From: Saccharopolyspora thermophila
GTDB taxonomy: Bacteria > Actinomycetota > Actinomycetes > Mycobacteriales > Pseudonocardiaceae
Direction: 5' to 3'
NCBI RefSeq assembly: GCF_014646075.1
Contig: NZ_BMMT01000012.1
Span: 1-64,000, forward strand
DNA length: 64,000 bases
Each line of letters begins with the position of its first letter. Positions within the stretch are counted from its first letter, which is position 1. A program made the position numbers and the translations under genes. The notes beneath the pieces were generated by a model. It saw only the letters and a list, made by a program, of their open reading frames with translations. It was not told where the DNA came from and did no database searches. Shown here piece after piece: positions 9,003-17,854 of this stretch.

Positions 9003-9524
9003 ATGGCAGCGCCGGGATCGATCGAGTTCCCGCTCCCCGCCCGGTGGCACCCCGTGTCACCGGGCGAACTGAACCTCGACGTCGCGTTTCTCGCGATCAG
9101 GCTCGACACCCACGGCTCGGGCTTCACCGCCACCGTGGTGATCGAGGGCATGACCCTGGAACCGGGCTCGTCGCTGACCGACCTGGCCGACCATGCCGCG
9201 GCGGCGCAGCCGACGGGAATCGTGATCAGCCGCTCGGCCTGGGAGGGCCCCCGCGGGCCGCGGCTGCGGCAGGTGCTGCGCCTGACCGACGGGGCCGGCC
9301 CGAGACTGCGGTGGTTGGTGCGGGTGGAGGAGTACGCCGTCCTCCAGGAGGGCGGTCTGCCCACCGGACTTCCCGTGCTCCGCGCGACGTCGACCGCCAC
9401 GCTCGAGCAGGCCGAGGCGATCGCGACCGACTTCGAGCTGATGGTGTCCGGCCTCGATTCGGACTCACCCACGGCCGACCGGACGGCCGTCCAGCGGCAC
9501 CACCACCCGGCGCACGGGACGTGA
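9003..9524 (+). CDS. Small LpqN/DUF1795-like protein, possible substrate chaperone
   Basis: A protein of 173 residues. It starts SIEFPLPARWHPV and shows an alternating beta pattern with one helix (GSSLTDLADHAAAA) and a C-terminal helix (LEQAEAIATDFELMV), resembling the Mog1/PsbP-like fold of the LpqN and DUF1795 families. It has no signal peptide or lipobox, unlike LpqN itself. The start has GGAGG five bases upstream, and the gene is 14 bases after the candidate substrate, so the two form an operon and may act as cargo and chaperone. The fold assignment is tentative. Confidence 0.5.
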   Translation: MAAPGSIEFPLPARWHPVSPGELNLDVAFLAIRLDTHGSGFTATVVIEGMTLEPGSSLTDLADHAAAAQPTGIVISRSAWEGPRGPRLRQVLRLTDGAGPRLRWLVRVEEYAVLQEGGLPTGLPVLRATSTATLEQAEAIATDFELMVSGLDSDSPTADRTAVQRHHHPAHGT

Positions 9525-9570
9525 GAGGTCGAGGAAGCGACAGCGGGAAACTCCCTCGGACAACGACAAA

Positions 9571-9606
9571 GCACGTCCCGGAGCGCTTCGGCGCACCGGG
9601 ACGTGC
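9571..9606. terminator. Strong bidirectional hairpin terminator
   Basis: GCACGTCCCGG pairs with CCGGGACGTGC over 11 bp. Inside lies an A/A mismatch, then GCGC-TTCG-GCGC, a four-base-pair extension closed by a stable TTCG loop. It sits between the convergent genes ending at 9524 and 9619. Confidence 0.8.
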
Positions 9607-9618
9607 CGATCAATGCCG

Positions 9619-9909
9619 TCAGGAACCCAGTCGGCTGCAGCAGCGCTGCACCGCGGCCATGTTCTGCTGGTTGCAGGTCTGGACACCCTGGTTCATGGCC
9701 TGCATCAGCTCCTGGCCAGCAGCCATGACCTGCTGGCAGGCCCTGCTGATCTCGGCGAACTGTCCGCCCGCCTGGTCGAGCCAGTCTGCCTCGCCCATCC
9801 CCGACACCTGGCGCCAGGAGTCAATCGACTGCTGAACGCCCTGGACGCAGCTGTTCATGTTCATCGACAGGGCGTCCAGCGCGCCGAACATCGCGAGTTT
9901 GCGAGTCAC
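9619..9909 (-). CDS. WXG100-like ESX protein
   Basis: A protein of 96 residues with the length and all-helical layout of WXG100 proteins. A Trp-containing turn (EADWLDQAGGQF) sits between two amphipathic helices; the residue after Trp-x is Asp, not Gly. It is unusually rich in Met, Gln and Cys, with a CC pair near the C-terminus. The GTG start at 9909 has AGGAG upstream. It is 39 bases downstream of the second WXG100-like gene on the same strand, so the two probably form an EsxA/EsxB-like pair divergent from eccC. Confidence 0.75.
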   Translation of the reverse strand: MTRKLAMFGALDALSMNMNSCVQGVQQSIDSWRQVSGMGEADWLDQAGGQFAEISRACQQVMAAGQELMQAMNQGVQTCNQQNMAAVQRCCSRLGS

Positions 9910-9948
9910 GGTTCACTCCTCTCCATCATGCGTGTTGTCATGCGGCGC

Positions 9949-10377
9949 TCACAGGGCGCGCAGCACCCCGGCGAACGCGTAGCTCTCACCGGAAGACCCC
10001 TTGTCGTCGTCGGAGTCACCGCCACCGTCGTGGTCGCCGCCACCGTGGGCGCCATCGAGGCCACCGTCGTCGATACCGCTGAAGCAGGAGGCACCCTGCT
10101 GGTCGACGTCGAGGTAGTCGTTCAAGGCGAAGTTGGTGTCGTTGCCCAGCTTCTCCAGCTTCTCGCACAGGTTCTTGATCGCCTTGTCCCACTTCCGGTG
10201 CGCGACGAGCAGCGCCCGGGACTGGTCCATGTTCCACTGGGCGGGGATGACGGAGTTCACCTCACCGTCCAGCTTGCTGCGATGGCCTTCGATTTCCTGC
10301 ACGACCACCGCCGCCATCTGCACCACTCGAGCGAGTGTTTCCGTATTGGCGTCCAGCAGACCGCCACCAGCATTCAC
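9949..10377 (-). CDS. WXG100-like ESX protein with acidic Gly-rich tail
   Basis: A protein of 142 residues. Residues 8-95 form the helical hairpin of the WXG100 type with the turn PAQWNMDQSRA (Met at the Gly position). The rest is a Gly/Asp/His-rich acidic tail (DDGGLDGAHGGG) ending in ESYAFAGVLRAL, where YAF could be part of a secretion signal. The GTG start at 10377 is chosen because AAGGAG lies just upstream, the same Shine-Dalgarno context as the YbaB-like gene. It pairs with the 96-residue protein downstream and is divergent from eccC, about 200 bp apart. Confidence 0.7.
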   Translation of the reverse strand: MNAGGGLLDANTETLARVVQMAAVVVQEIEGHRSKLDGEVNSVIPAQWNMDQSRALLVAHRKWDKAIKNLCEKLEKLGNDTNFALNDYLDVDQQGASCFSGIDDGGLDGAHGGGDHDGGGDSDDDKGSSGESYAFAGVLRAL

Positions 10378-10580
10378 CGGATTCTCCTTCCCTCCACACG
10401 GCTCACGCCGTCCACAGTGCTGCCGCGCGGAACCCGCGGCAGGGTGCGGGCACGATCGGACGCTAGCCGTGTCACCGCCGTCGGCAGGTGCGCACGGCAC
10501 GTTCCTGCCACGCACGCCGTTGGTCCACCAGGTCGCGATGACAATCGCTGGCATCAGTGCACGGGCAAGAAGGGATCGTC

Positions 10581-13500
10581 ATGGCCGCGGTCGTGGTGCG
10601 TAGGCCGGTTCGCCGGCCCGCTCCGGAGCAACCCTCCGGTGAGCTCGTCCTGGACCCGCCGCCCGAGATCCCGCAGCCGTCCGGCAGGCCGTGGACGCAG
10701 GTTTTCATGGTGATCCCGATGATCGCCATGATGGCCGCGATGGCGCTGATGTTCTCCGGAAACTTCGGGCAGGGCAACGGAGTTCTGCGGCTGGTGGTCC
10801 TCGGTCTCTTCGGCGTCGGCATGCTGGGCATGCTCGCGGTCACCCTGATCAACTCCTCCGGTCCCAGCAAGCGCGAGATGGGCCAGGAACGCCGGAGCTA
10901 TCTCCGTCACCTGGGACAGCACCGGCTGCGGCTGACCCGCGCGATCCACCAGCAACGCGACGCCATGGTGTACCTGCATCCGGAACCGGCGGCCCTGCTG
11001 TCCCTCGTCGCGAGCTACCGCCTGTGGGAACGCCGCCCGGTCGACGCCGACTTCGGGGTCGCCCGCATCGGCACCGGTGCACAGCGCCCGGCGATCACGC
11101 TCGTGCCACCGGAGGCCAAGCCGCTGGAGCGGTTGGAGCCGCTGTCCGCGCTCGCGCTGCGCCGGTTTCTCACCACGTACTCGGCCATTCCCGGGCTGCC
11201 GCTGGCCATGGCGGTCAACGGGTTCAACCGGATCTACGTCCACGGTGACCGGGACCGGTCGGCGGCGCTGGTCCGTGCGGTGCTCGCGCAGCTCGCGTCG
11301 TTGCACGCGCCGGACGATCTGCGGATCGCGGCCTGCCCGGGCGCTGACGCGCAGGCGCAGTGGGAATGGCTCAAGTGGCTGCCGCACGCCCTGCATCCGG
11401 AGCGGACGGACGCCGTGGGGCCGCTGCGGCTCGTGGCACCCTCGATCGTCTCGATCGAGGCGATGATCGACGACCTGCTGGGCAAGCGGACGAGGTTCGA
11501 CCCCGCGGTCGACAATCGGGAGGCGATGCCGCACGTCGTCGTGGTCCTGGACGGGGGTTCGACCGCCGGCTCGGACGCCCTCCTGGCGGACGGCGGGCTC
11601 GAAGGTGTCACCATCATCGACCTGCGCTCCCCGCCGCCCCGCGCTCTCGACCCGGCGACCATCGTGTTGCGGGTCGGGCAGGACGGCGCCCTCGCCAGCG
11701 AAACAATCGACGGCGCGGTCGATCTCGGCTGGGCCGACGCGCTGGATGTGCCGGCGGCGGAAGGCATCGCCCGCCAGCTGGCACCGCTGCGGACGACCGC
11801 GGGTCGGCTCGGCGAGCAACCGATGAACACCGACCTCGACCTCGCCGAGCTGCTCGGCATCGGCGACCCCCGCACGTTCGACCCCGCCGAAACGTGGGTG
11901 CGGCGACCGACCAGGGACACCCTGCGGATCCGGTTCGGCATCCGGCCCGACGGGACGCCGGTCGAACTGGACCTGAAAGAGTCCGCCCAGGACGGGATGG
12001 GGCCGCACGGCCTGCTGATCGGCGCCACCGGGTCCGGCAAGAGCGAACTGCTGCGAACCATCGTGCTGGCGCTGGCGGTGACCCACCCACCGAGCTCGCT
12101 GAACTTCGCGCTCGTCGACTTCAAGGGCGGTGCCACGTTCGCCACGCTCGACAAGCTCCCGCACACCAGCGCGGTCATCACCAACCTCGCCGACGAGCTG
12201 CCGCTCGTGGACAGGATGACCGAAGCGATCACCGGCGAGCTGCTGCGCAGGCAGGAACTACTGCGCGCGGCCGGCAACTTCACGTCGCTACGCGAGTACG
12301 AACGGGCTCGCGCCACCGGCGCTCCGCTGCCCGAGGTTCCCACCCTGCTGGTGATCTGCGACGAGTTCAGCGAACTGCTGTCCGCCAAGCCCGACTTCAT
12401 CGACATGTTCGTGCAGATCGGCCGGGTCGGACGGGCACTGGGCGTGCATCTGCTGCTGGCCAGCCAGCGTCTGGAGGAAGGCAGGCTCCGGGGTCTGGAA
12501 ACCCACCTGTCGTACCGGATCGGGTTGCGCACCTTCTCGGAAGTGGAGAGCCGCAACGTGCTCGGCGTCGGGGATGCCTTCAAGCTCCCGCGCGCACCGG
12601 GTCATGGATTCCTCAAAACCGACGACGGACCCATGATCCGGTTCCGCTCGGCGTACGTCTCGGGGGTGCACCGCGCGCCGGAGGTGAGCACCGGCGAGCC
12701 GGGCGACGACGGTGCTGGCGAGTTGCTCGAGTACTCCACGCAGTACCTGCCGCCCGCCGTCGACGCGGGCGAGGCGGCGGAGGCGCCGGATGACGAGGAC
12801 GCGGTCGGCGAAAGCCTGCTGGACATCATCGTCGAGCGGATGCGGGGTCGCGGCACGCCCGCGCATCAGGTCTGGCTGCCGCCCCTGGCCGAGTCGCCCA
12901 CGCTCGACCGGCTGCTGCCCGGCCTGGTCCGCGACGACGACCGCGGGTTCGGCTGCACGCACGAGGAGCTCGCGGGAGCCCTGCGCGCCGTCATCGGGAT
13001 CATCGACCGGCCGATGGAACAGCGCCGCGATCCACTGGTGCTGGATCTGTCCGGATCGGCGGGGCACGTGCTCGTGATCGGTGGGCCGCGGTCGGGCAAG
13101 AGCACCGCGCTGCGGTCGATCATCACCAGCCTCGCCCTGACCCACACACCGCGCGAGGTGCAGTTCTACTGCCTGGATTTCGGCGGCGGCACGCTGACCT
13201 CACTCCGCGGCCTGCCCCACGTCGGCGGCGTCGCGGGCCGGCAGAACGTCGGCGCGGTACGGCGGACGATCGCCGAGCTGCGGGCTTTGATCGCGCAGCG
13301 CGAGCGCACCTTCGCCGAAAACGAGATCGACGGAATGCAGTCCTGTCGTCGGCTGCTGCGCGCTGAAGGAACAGCCGTCGACGCCTGGGGTGACGTGTTC
13401 CTCGTCATCGACGGCTGGGCGACGCTGCGTACCGAGTTCGAGGACCTGGAGGCGGTCGTGGCCGACATCGCCGCGCGCGGCCTCGCCTACGGCGTCCACG

Positions 13501-14573
13501 TGATCGTGTCCGCTGCCCGCGTGTTCGACCTGCGCATGAACATCAGGGACCTGTTCGGCAGCAAGCTCGAGCTGCGCATCGGCGATCCGGTCGACAGCAT
13601 GGTCGACCGGGCGTCGGCGATCAAGGTTCCGGAGGGCGCGCCGGGCCGTGGTGTCACGATGCACAGGCACCAGATGCTGATCGCGCTGCCGCGGATCGAC
13701 GGCGTCGACGATCCGGCTGATCTCACGCGCGGGGTCCGCGAGCTGGTGGAGACGGTGTCCTCGGCCTGGCACGGCCCGCCCGCCCCCGCCGTGCGGCTGC
13801 TGCCCGCGACGGTGCCGTACGAGGAGCTGGTCGGCTCCCACGACGCCGCCGCGCACCGCCTGGCGGTGGGTATCGCCGAACACGACCTCGGCGCGGTGCA
13901 CCTGGACTTCGCCTCGGACGCCCACCTGGTGCTCCTCGGAGACACCGAAGCGGGTAAGACCACCTTCCTCCGTGCACTCACCCGAGCCATCGTGGACAGC
14001 TACGAACCCAGGCAAGCGCGCCTGATCGTCATCGACCACCGACGCGGCCTGCTCGGCGACGTCGAGTCCGAGCACCTCATCGGCTACGGCACGGATCGGG
14101 ACTCGACGTCCCGGCTGATGCGGCAGGTGGCCGGAGAAATGGCCGTGCGACTGCCGGGACCGGACGTCACACCGGAACAGCTGCGGGAACGCAGCTGGTG
14201 GCAGGGGCCCGAGCTGTTCATCCTGATCGACGACTACGACCTCGTGGTCAACCAGCTGGACAACCCGTTCCTGCCGCTTTTGGACTTCCTCCCCCAGGGC
14301 CGCGACATCGGGATGCACGTCGTGCTGGCCCGCCGCACGGGAGGCGCCAGCCGAGCGCTGTTCGAACCGTTCATCTCCCGGCTGCGCGACATCGGATCAC
14401 CGGGCCTGCTGATGTCCGGGGACAAGGACGAGGGCCCGCTCCTGGGAGGGCTGAAACCCGAACCGCTCCCGCCGGGCCGGGCGTGGCTGGTCGGCAGGCG
14501 GCATCCTGCGCGGCTCGTCCAACTCGCCTGGCTGCCCCAGGCCCAGCACCTGTCGCCGACCGAGAGCGGGTGA
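10581..14573 (+). CDS. eccC: EccC, type VII secretion FtsK/SpoIIIE-like triple ATPase
   Basis: The motor and substrate-recognition ATPase of ESX systems, here a single fused protein of 1,330 residues. Two membrane helices lie at about 40-59 and 69-90. Three FtsK/SpoIIIE domains carry Walker A motifs GATGSGKS (about 481), GGPRSGKS (834) and GDTEAGKT (1120). Walker B-type strands are LLVICDEF in domain 1, VFLVIDGW in domain 2 and LFILIDDYD in domain 3. All three P-loops keep Lys and Ser/Thr. The ATG at 10581 has AAGGGA upstream; an earlier GTG at 10557 is less likely. Mycobacterial ESX-1 splits this into EccCa and EccCb. The downstream genes nearly touch it, so it heads an operon. Confidence 0.95.
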   Translation: MAAVVVRRPVRRPAPEQPSGELVLDPPPEIPQPSGRPWTQVFMVIPMIAMMAAMALMFSGNFGQGNGVLRLVVLGLFGVGMLGMLAVTLINSSGPSKREMGQERRSYLRHLGQHRLRLTRAIHQQRDAMVYLHPEPAALLSLVASYRLWERRPVDADFGVARIGTGAQRPAITLVPPEAKPLERLEPLSALALRRFLTTYSAIPGLPLAMAVNGFNRIYVHGDRDRSAALVRAVLAQLASLHAPDDLRIAACPGADAQAQWEWLKWLPHALHPERTDAVGPLRLVAPSIVSIEAMIDDLLGKRTRFDPAVDNREAMPHVVVVLDGGSTAGSDALLADGGLEGVTIIDLRSPPPRALDPATIVLRVGQDGALASETIDGAVDLGWADALDVPAAEGIARQLAPLRTTAGRLGEQPMNTDLDLAELLGIGDPRTFDPAETWVRRPTRDTLRIRFGIRPDGTPVELDLKESAQDGMGPHGLLIGATGSGKSELLRTIVLALAVTHPPSSLNFALVDFKGGATFATLDKLPHTSAVITNLADELPLVDRMTEAITGELLRRQELLRAAGNFTSLREYERARATGAPLPEVPTLLVICDEFSELLSAKPDFIDMFVQIGRVGRALGVHLLLASQRLEEGRLRGLETHLSYRIGLRTFSEVESRNVLGVGDAFKLPRAPGHGFLKTDDGPMIRFRSAYVSGVHRAPEVSTGEPGDDGAGELLEYSTQYLPPAVDAGEAAEAPDDEDAVGESLLDIIVERMRGRGTPAHQVWLPPLAESPTLDRLLPGLVRDDDRGFGCTHEELAGALRAVIGIIDRPMEQRRDPLVLDLSGSAGHVLVIGGPRSGKSTALRSIITSLALTHTPREVQFYCLDFGGGTLTSLRGLPHVGGVAGRQNVGAVRRTIAELRALIAQRERTFAENEIDGMQSCRRLLRAEGTAVDAWGDVFLVIDGWATLRTEFEDLEAVVADIAARGLAYGVHVIVSAARVFDLRMNIRDLFGSKLELRIGDPVDSMVDRASAIKVPEGAPGRGVTMHRHQMLIALPRIDGVDDPADLTRGVRELVETVSSAWHGPPAPAVRLLPATVPYEELVGSHDAAAHRLAVGIAEHDLGAVHLDFASDAHLVLLGDTEAGKTTFLRALTRAIVDSYEPRQARLIVIDHRRGLLGDVESEHLIGYGTDRDSTSRLMRQVAGEMAVRLPGPDVTPEQLRERSWWQGPELFILIDDYDLVVNQLDNPFLPLLDFLPQGRDIGMHVVLARRTGGASRALFEPFISRLRDIGSPGLLMSGDKDEGPLLGGLKPEPLPPGRAWLVGRRHPARLVQLAWLPQAQHLSPTESG

Positions 14574-14584
14574 ACGGAGATTCC

Positions 14585-14902
14585 ATGTGCGAGTCACGCC
14601 AGGAAATGCACGGAGACCCGGAGGCGATGCGGCGTTTCGTCGAGCAGCTCGTCGACCTGGACACGGCAGCGGTCCTCGAGCCGCCTGGTGCGCCCTGCCC
14701 GGGCGGCATGCAGGCATGCGCGAGGTTCACCGCCGCTGATGTGGCCTCGACCCGGGCGCTCGCCAGCTTCCTCGCCGAGACCGGTGCCGCCATCGCGGCG
14801 CTGCGGGCGGCGGCGGCCGAAGCGGCGGAGGACTACCTGACCACGGACCGGGTGGGCGCGCACGCCGTGGTGGGCGCCGTGTTCGTTGTCGTGGAGGACT
14901 GA
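14585..14902 (+). CDS. Small helical protein of the ESX locus
   Basis: A protein of 105 residues. The first half contains three Cys (MCES, PCPGGMQACARF); the second half is a long Ala-rich helix region (about 58-90). It has no signal peptide and no recognised domain. ATG 14585 has GGAGA upstream and lies 11 bases after the eccC stop; the next gene starts one base after its stop. Position and size suggest an ESX-associated accessory or secreted protein of EspC type. Function unknown. Confidence 0.6.
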   Translation: MCESRQEMHGDPEAMRRFVEQLVDLDTAAVLEPPGAPCPGGMQACARFTAADVASTRALASFLAETGAAIAALRAAAAEAAEDYLTTDRVGAHAVVGAVFVVVED

Positions 14903-14903
14903 C

Positions 14904-16148
14904 GTGGACTACGCGCGGTTGCCGGCCATCGTCCAGTTCGCGCTGGTCGACGTGGAGGTCCACACCCATCTCGCGCGGGTCGAGCAGGCCAGCCGGATGT
15001 GGCGGACGATCGCGGCGGAGCTACGCGAGGTGTCCGACTCGCTGCGGCACGAGCTGGATCGTCTGCAGCAGCACTGGAAAGACGCGACGGGCGTCGAGTT
15101 CATCCGCCGAGCCGCGGGACGCAGGGCGGCGATCGATGAGCTGCTCGAGCGGATCGAGGAGCACCGACCGTGGCTGGCCCTCGATGATCTGGCCAGGCAA
15201 CTGGTGATCTGCCAGGCCAGGATCACCGGCGCGGTGGAGCGGTCCGCCGACGCGAGCCACCAGGAAGCGGCCGCTGACCTCGAGGAGCTCGATCGCTACT
15301 TCCATGCGGCCGCCGAGGCGGTGCTCGCCGCGGCCGGTGTCAGCCTCGCCGCGAACGGTCCGCTCGCCGACGGATGTTGTTCGGGACCCGGCGTGACGGG
15401 CCCCGTGCTCGCGGGCGGTCTCGGCCCGAACCTGGCACCGCACGTGGCTCTGGATTCCGGCAGCGGTTCCATGCTGCCGCCCGGCAGCGTCTCGATCCCG
15501 GGCCTGCTCGCCGTTCCGAGCTCGGCCGGCGGCCGGTACACCCCGCGCGGCGGGGCAGGCGGCAGCCCGGCGGAACCACGCTCCACGGCAGGCGCACCGA
15601 TCGACGCGAGCTCGTCCGGCCCGCGGACCACCGCGGGTGGCTCCCTGCCTGATGCGAGCAGCCCGGACATCCCAAGGAGGATCGAACAGGTCGCCAATCC
15701 CGTGCCGCTCACGGGACCACCCGCCGCGCCGGAGGCCCCTCAGCCTCCCGAACGGCCCACCGGGACGGCCCCGGGCACGAAGGCCGCCTCCGCAGGCATG
15801 GTCCCGCCCATGATGATGCCGCCGATGATTCCCGGGACCGGCGGACCGGCGACCGGTAGGCGGTCAGGCGCCACCCGCTCCCTCGACGGTGCACGACGGA
15901 CGAGGACCACCACCGCCGTGCCAGGTGTTCCATCACGGCTGCGGGGGAGATCGGCACTGGCCGACCCCGTCGGCAGCGGCTACCGACCGGTCGCCATGTC
16001 CGGCACCAGGAACACCGCGAACGAGCCCGCGCAGCAGGCCCTCGACCACGAGGTGTGGCAGGTCGCGAATCCAGGCGCCGCGTCCCCCGTGAAGCCCGAG
16101 GTGGTGCAGACCGAGCAGCCGCGCAGACTGCGCCGTCCGCGACACTGA
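14904..16148 (+). CDS. PPE-like helical protein with long Pro/Ala-rich tail
   Basis: A protein of 414 residues. Residues 1-145 are helical, with QQHWKDATGVEF in the position of the WXG turn of PPE/WXG100 folds, and the next helices carry RRAAGRRAAIDELLERIEEH. Residues 150-414 are low-complexity Pro, Ala, Gly and Ser with no clear domain. The GTG start at 14904 is preceded by GGAGG. It is the last gene of the run from eccC. It is likely a secreted or surface PPE-like substrate, or a structural partner; there is no signal peptide, as expected for ESX cargo. Confidence 0.65.
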   Translation: MDYARLPAIVQFALVDVEVHTHLARVEQASRMWRTIAAELREVSDSLRHELDRLQQHWKDATGVEFIRRAAGRRAAIDELLERIEEHRPWLALDDLARQLVICQARITGAVERSADASHQEAAADLEELDRYFHAAAEAVLAAAGVSLAANGPLADGCCSGPGVTGPVLAGGLGPNLAPHVALDSGSGSMLPPGSVSIPGLLAVPSSAGGRYTPRGGAGGSPAEPRSTAGAPIDASSSGPRTTAGGSLPDASSPDIPRRIEQVANPVPLTGPPAAPEAPQPPERPTGTAPGTKAASAGMVPPMMMPPMIPGTGGPATGRRSGATRSLDGARRTRTTTAVPGVPSRLRGRSALADPVGSGYRPVAMSGTRNTANEPAQQALDHEVWQVANPGAASPVKPEVVQTEQPRRLRRPRH

Positions 16149-16252
16149 CGGTGAACCAGCGATCACACCTACAATGCACTGCGGCCCCACCAGGGCCGCG
16201 CGCGGCGTGGTTCGGGGCGCGGGAGACCCGCTTCGTGACCGGGAGGTCCTGG

Positions 16253-16642
16253 ATGACCAGCAAGTTCACCGAGCTTGCCATCGACTGTGCCGATCCCCGC
16301 GGTCTCGCCCGGTTCTGGTGCGCCGTCCTCGGCTACGAGGTGCTGGACGAGGACGACGAGCTTGTCACGATCGGCTCCCCTCTGGTGCCGGAAGGCAGGA
16401 ACCGTCTCGGCCCGGTGCCACCGACGTTGACCTTCGCGCGCGTGCCCGAGGGCAAGACCGTCAAGAACAGGCTCCACATCGACGTCAACCCGACCGACAG
16501 GGAGCAGGACGACGAGGTGCGCCGCCTGCTCGACCTGGGTGCTCGACACGCCGACGTCGGCCAGACCGGCGAGGAGAGCTGGGTCTGCCTTGCCGACCCG
16601 GAGGGCAACGAGTTCTGCGTCCTCGCGGGCCGCCACCCCTGA
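16253..16642 (+). CDS. VOC-family (glyoxalase/bleomycin-resistance-like) protein
   Basis: A protein of 129 residues with the vicinal-oxygen-chelate pattern: ELAIDCADPRGLARFWCAVLGYEV at the start (ordinary in actinomycete glyoxalase-like domains), RLHIDVNPTDREQ in the middle and LADPEGNEFCVL at the end, which supplies the usual C-terminal Glu metal ligand. Substrate unknown. GGGAGG lies upstream of ATG 16253. It stands 104 bases after the ESX genes and does not look functionally linked to them. Confidence 0.85.
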   Translation: MTSKFTELAIDCADPRGLARFWCAVLGYEVLDEDDELVTIGSPLVPEGRNRLGPVPPTLTFARVPEGKTVKNRLHIDVNPTDREQDDEVRRLLDLGARHADVGQTGEESWVCLADPEGNEFCVLAGRHP

Positions 16643-16873
16643 TGGAGCCCGCACACCGCGCCGGACCCACGTCCTCGCCCGAGCCGGAGCACGATCGGAC
16701 TCGGCTGGGGGCGATCTGTCCACACTGGTCGACGCGAACTCCACCCCGCAGCCGATCATCCCCGCATCGCCGAACGCCAACTCCGACACGACCACGAACC
16801 ACGGCGAACAGACCAGCTCCGGCGTCCTGAACCTGCCAACCGCGGGACGCCTCCCCGATCCGACGAGTAGGAC

Positions 16874-17752
16874 ATGACCATGCGCAACCACGTGCGGCTC
16901 GGTACCGCAGCCCTGATCCTGTTCAGCCTCGCCGGTTGCGGCGCTCCGGAGGCGCCGTCGGCCAGTTCACCCTCGCCCGCGCCGAGCATCCCGGCGCCAC
17001 CGCCCACCCCGGACCAGGTGGAGTGGCTGAACACGTTCTGCCAGGCGACCGAGGTGTTCATCCAACCCCCGGAACCGCCAGCGGACCTCCACGACGAGTT
17101 CGTCGCGATGGACCTGTCGTCCTACCTGAGCTCGGTGAACACCGCGCTGGACGATGTGGAATTCCAGACCTTTAGTCTGGCTCCCGAGGCGTTCCCGCGC
17201 GGTGCGGAGCTGATCGACTCCTACTCCAGGGCGGCCGAGCGGGTGGGCGCCAAGGTCGACGGGTACGCGAGCCAGTACGACGCTGCCGAGGACATGCTGC
17301 GCGGATGGGTCGCCGAGACCTCCTCCGCGCTCGCGACGCTCAGGCCGGACGGGCTCGACCTGCCCACGTTGATGGCCGAGAACCGCACCGTCGCCCAAGC
17401 GCACCAACAGGCCGAGAGCTGCCATCCCGCGAAGGACGAGGGCACGCCCTCGGCCACGCCGGTCGAGCTGCCCCCGGCCCGGGACGGGGAGAACCTGGCC
17501 GCCTGCGCCGACGGGATGTGCGAGGTGCTGGTCACCCCCACGGCCGTGGTCGCGGCACCTCGGGCGTACGGGTTCACGCTGATGCGGGTGCGCAGGATCA
17601 CCGACGGCGTGATGGAGATCGGCGCGAAGTTCGAAGGCGGGTCGATCACGTCGCCGCTGCCAACCGGGCGGTCCACGATCATGAACGGCATCGAGATCAA
17701 AGCCGTGGCCGTGGGCGACGGCAGGGCCGTCCTGAGCCTCTCACCCGCCTGA
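16874..17752 (+). CDS. Lipoprotein of unknown function
   Basis: A protein of 292 residues. A basic N-terminus, a hydrophobic stretch (LGTAALILFSLAG) and the lipobox LAGC predict lipidation at Cys22. A Pro/Ser linker follows, then a helical region with a conserved-looking Trp and Cys (VEWLNTFCQATEVF), and a C-terminal beta-rich part with paired Cys (CADGMCEVLVTP). The 230 bases before it show no gene. The domain is not recognised. Its placement after the ESX block may be incidental. Confidence 0.75.
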   Translation: MTMRNHVRLGTAALILFSLAGCGAPEAPSASSPSPAPSIPAPPPTPDQVEWLNTFCQATEVFIQPPEPPADLHDEFVAMDLSSYLSSVNTALDDVEFQTFSLAPEAFPRGAELIDSYSRAAERVGAKVDGYASQYDAAEDMLRGWVAETSSALATLRPDGLDLPTLMAENRTVAQAHQQAESCHPAKDEGTPSATPVELPPARDGENLAACADGMCEVLVTPTAVVAAPRAYGFTLMRVRRITDGVMEIGAKFEGGSITSPLPTGRSTIMNGIEIKAVAVGDGRAVLSLSPA

Positions 17753-17854
17753 CCCGCCGGAACCCCGACGGACAACGACGGCGAGGGGGCCAGGCCCTCA
17801 TGAGCGCCTACGTGGCGCGCTGAGCAAGCCGCGAGGCAGTGGCCCGGCCGGTCG

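Noticed and set aside
10554-12164. A 536-codon open frame on the minus strand opposite eccC
   Set aside because: It lies antisense to a clear EccC protein, has an Arg/Gly/Gln-rich composition typical of GC-driven antisense frames, and shows no domain.
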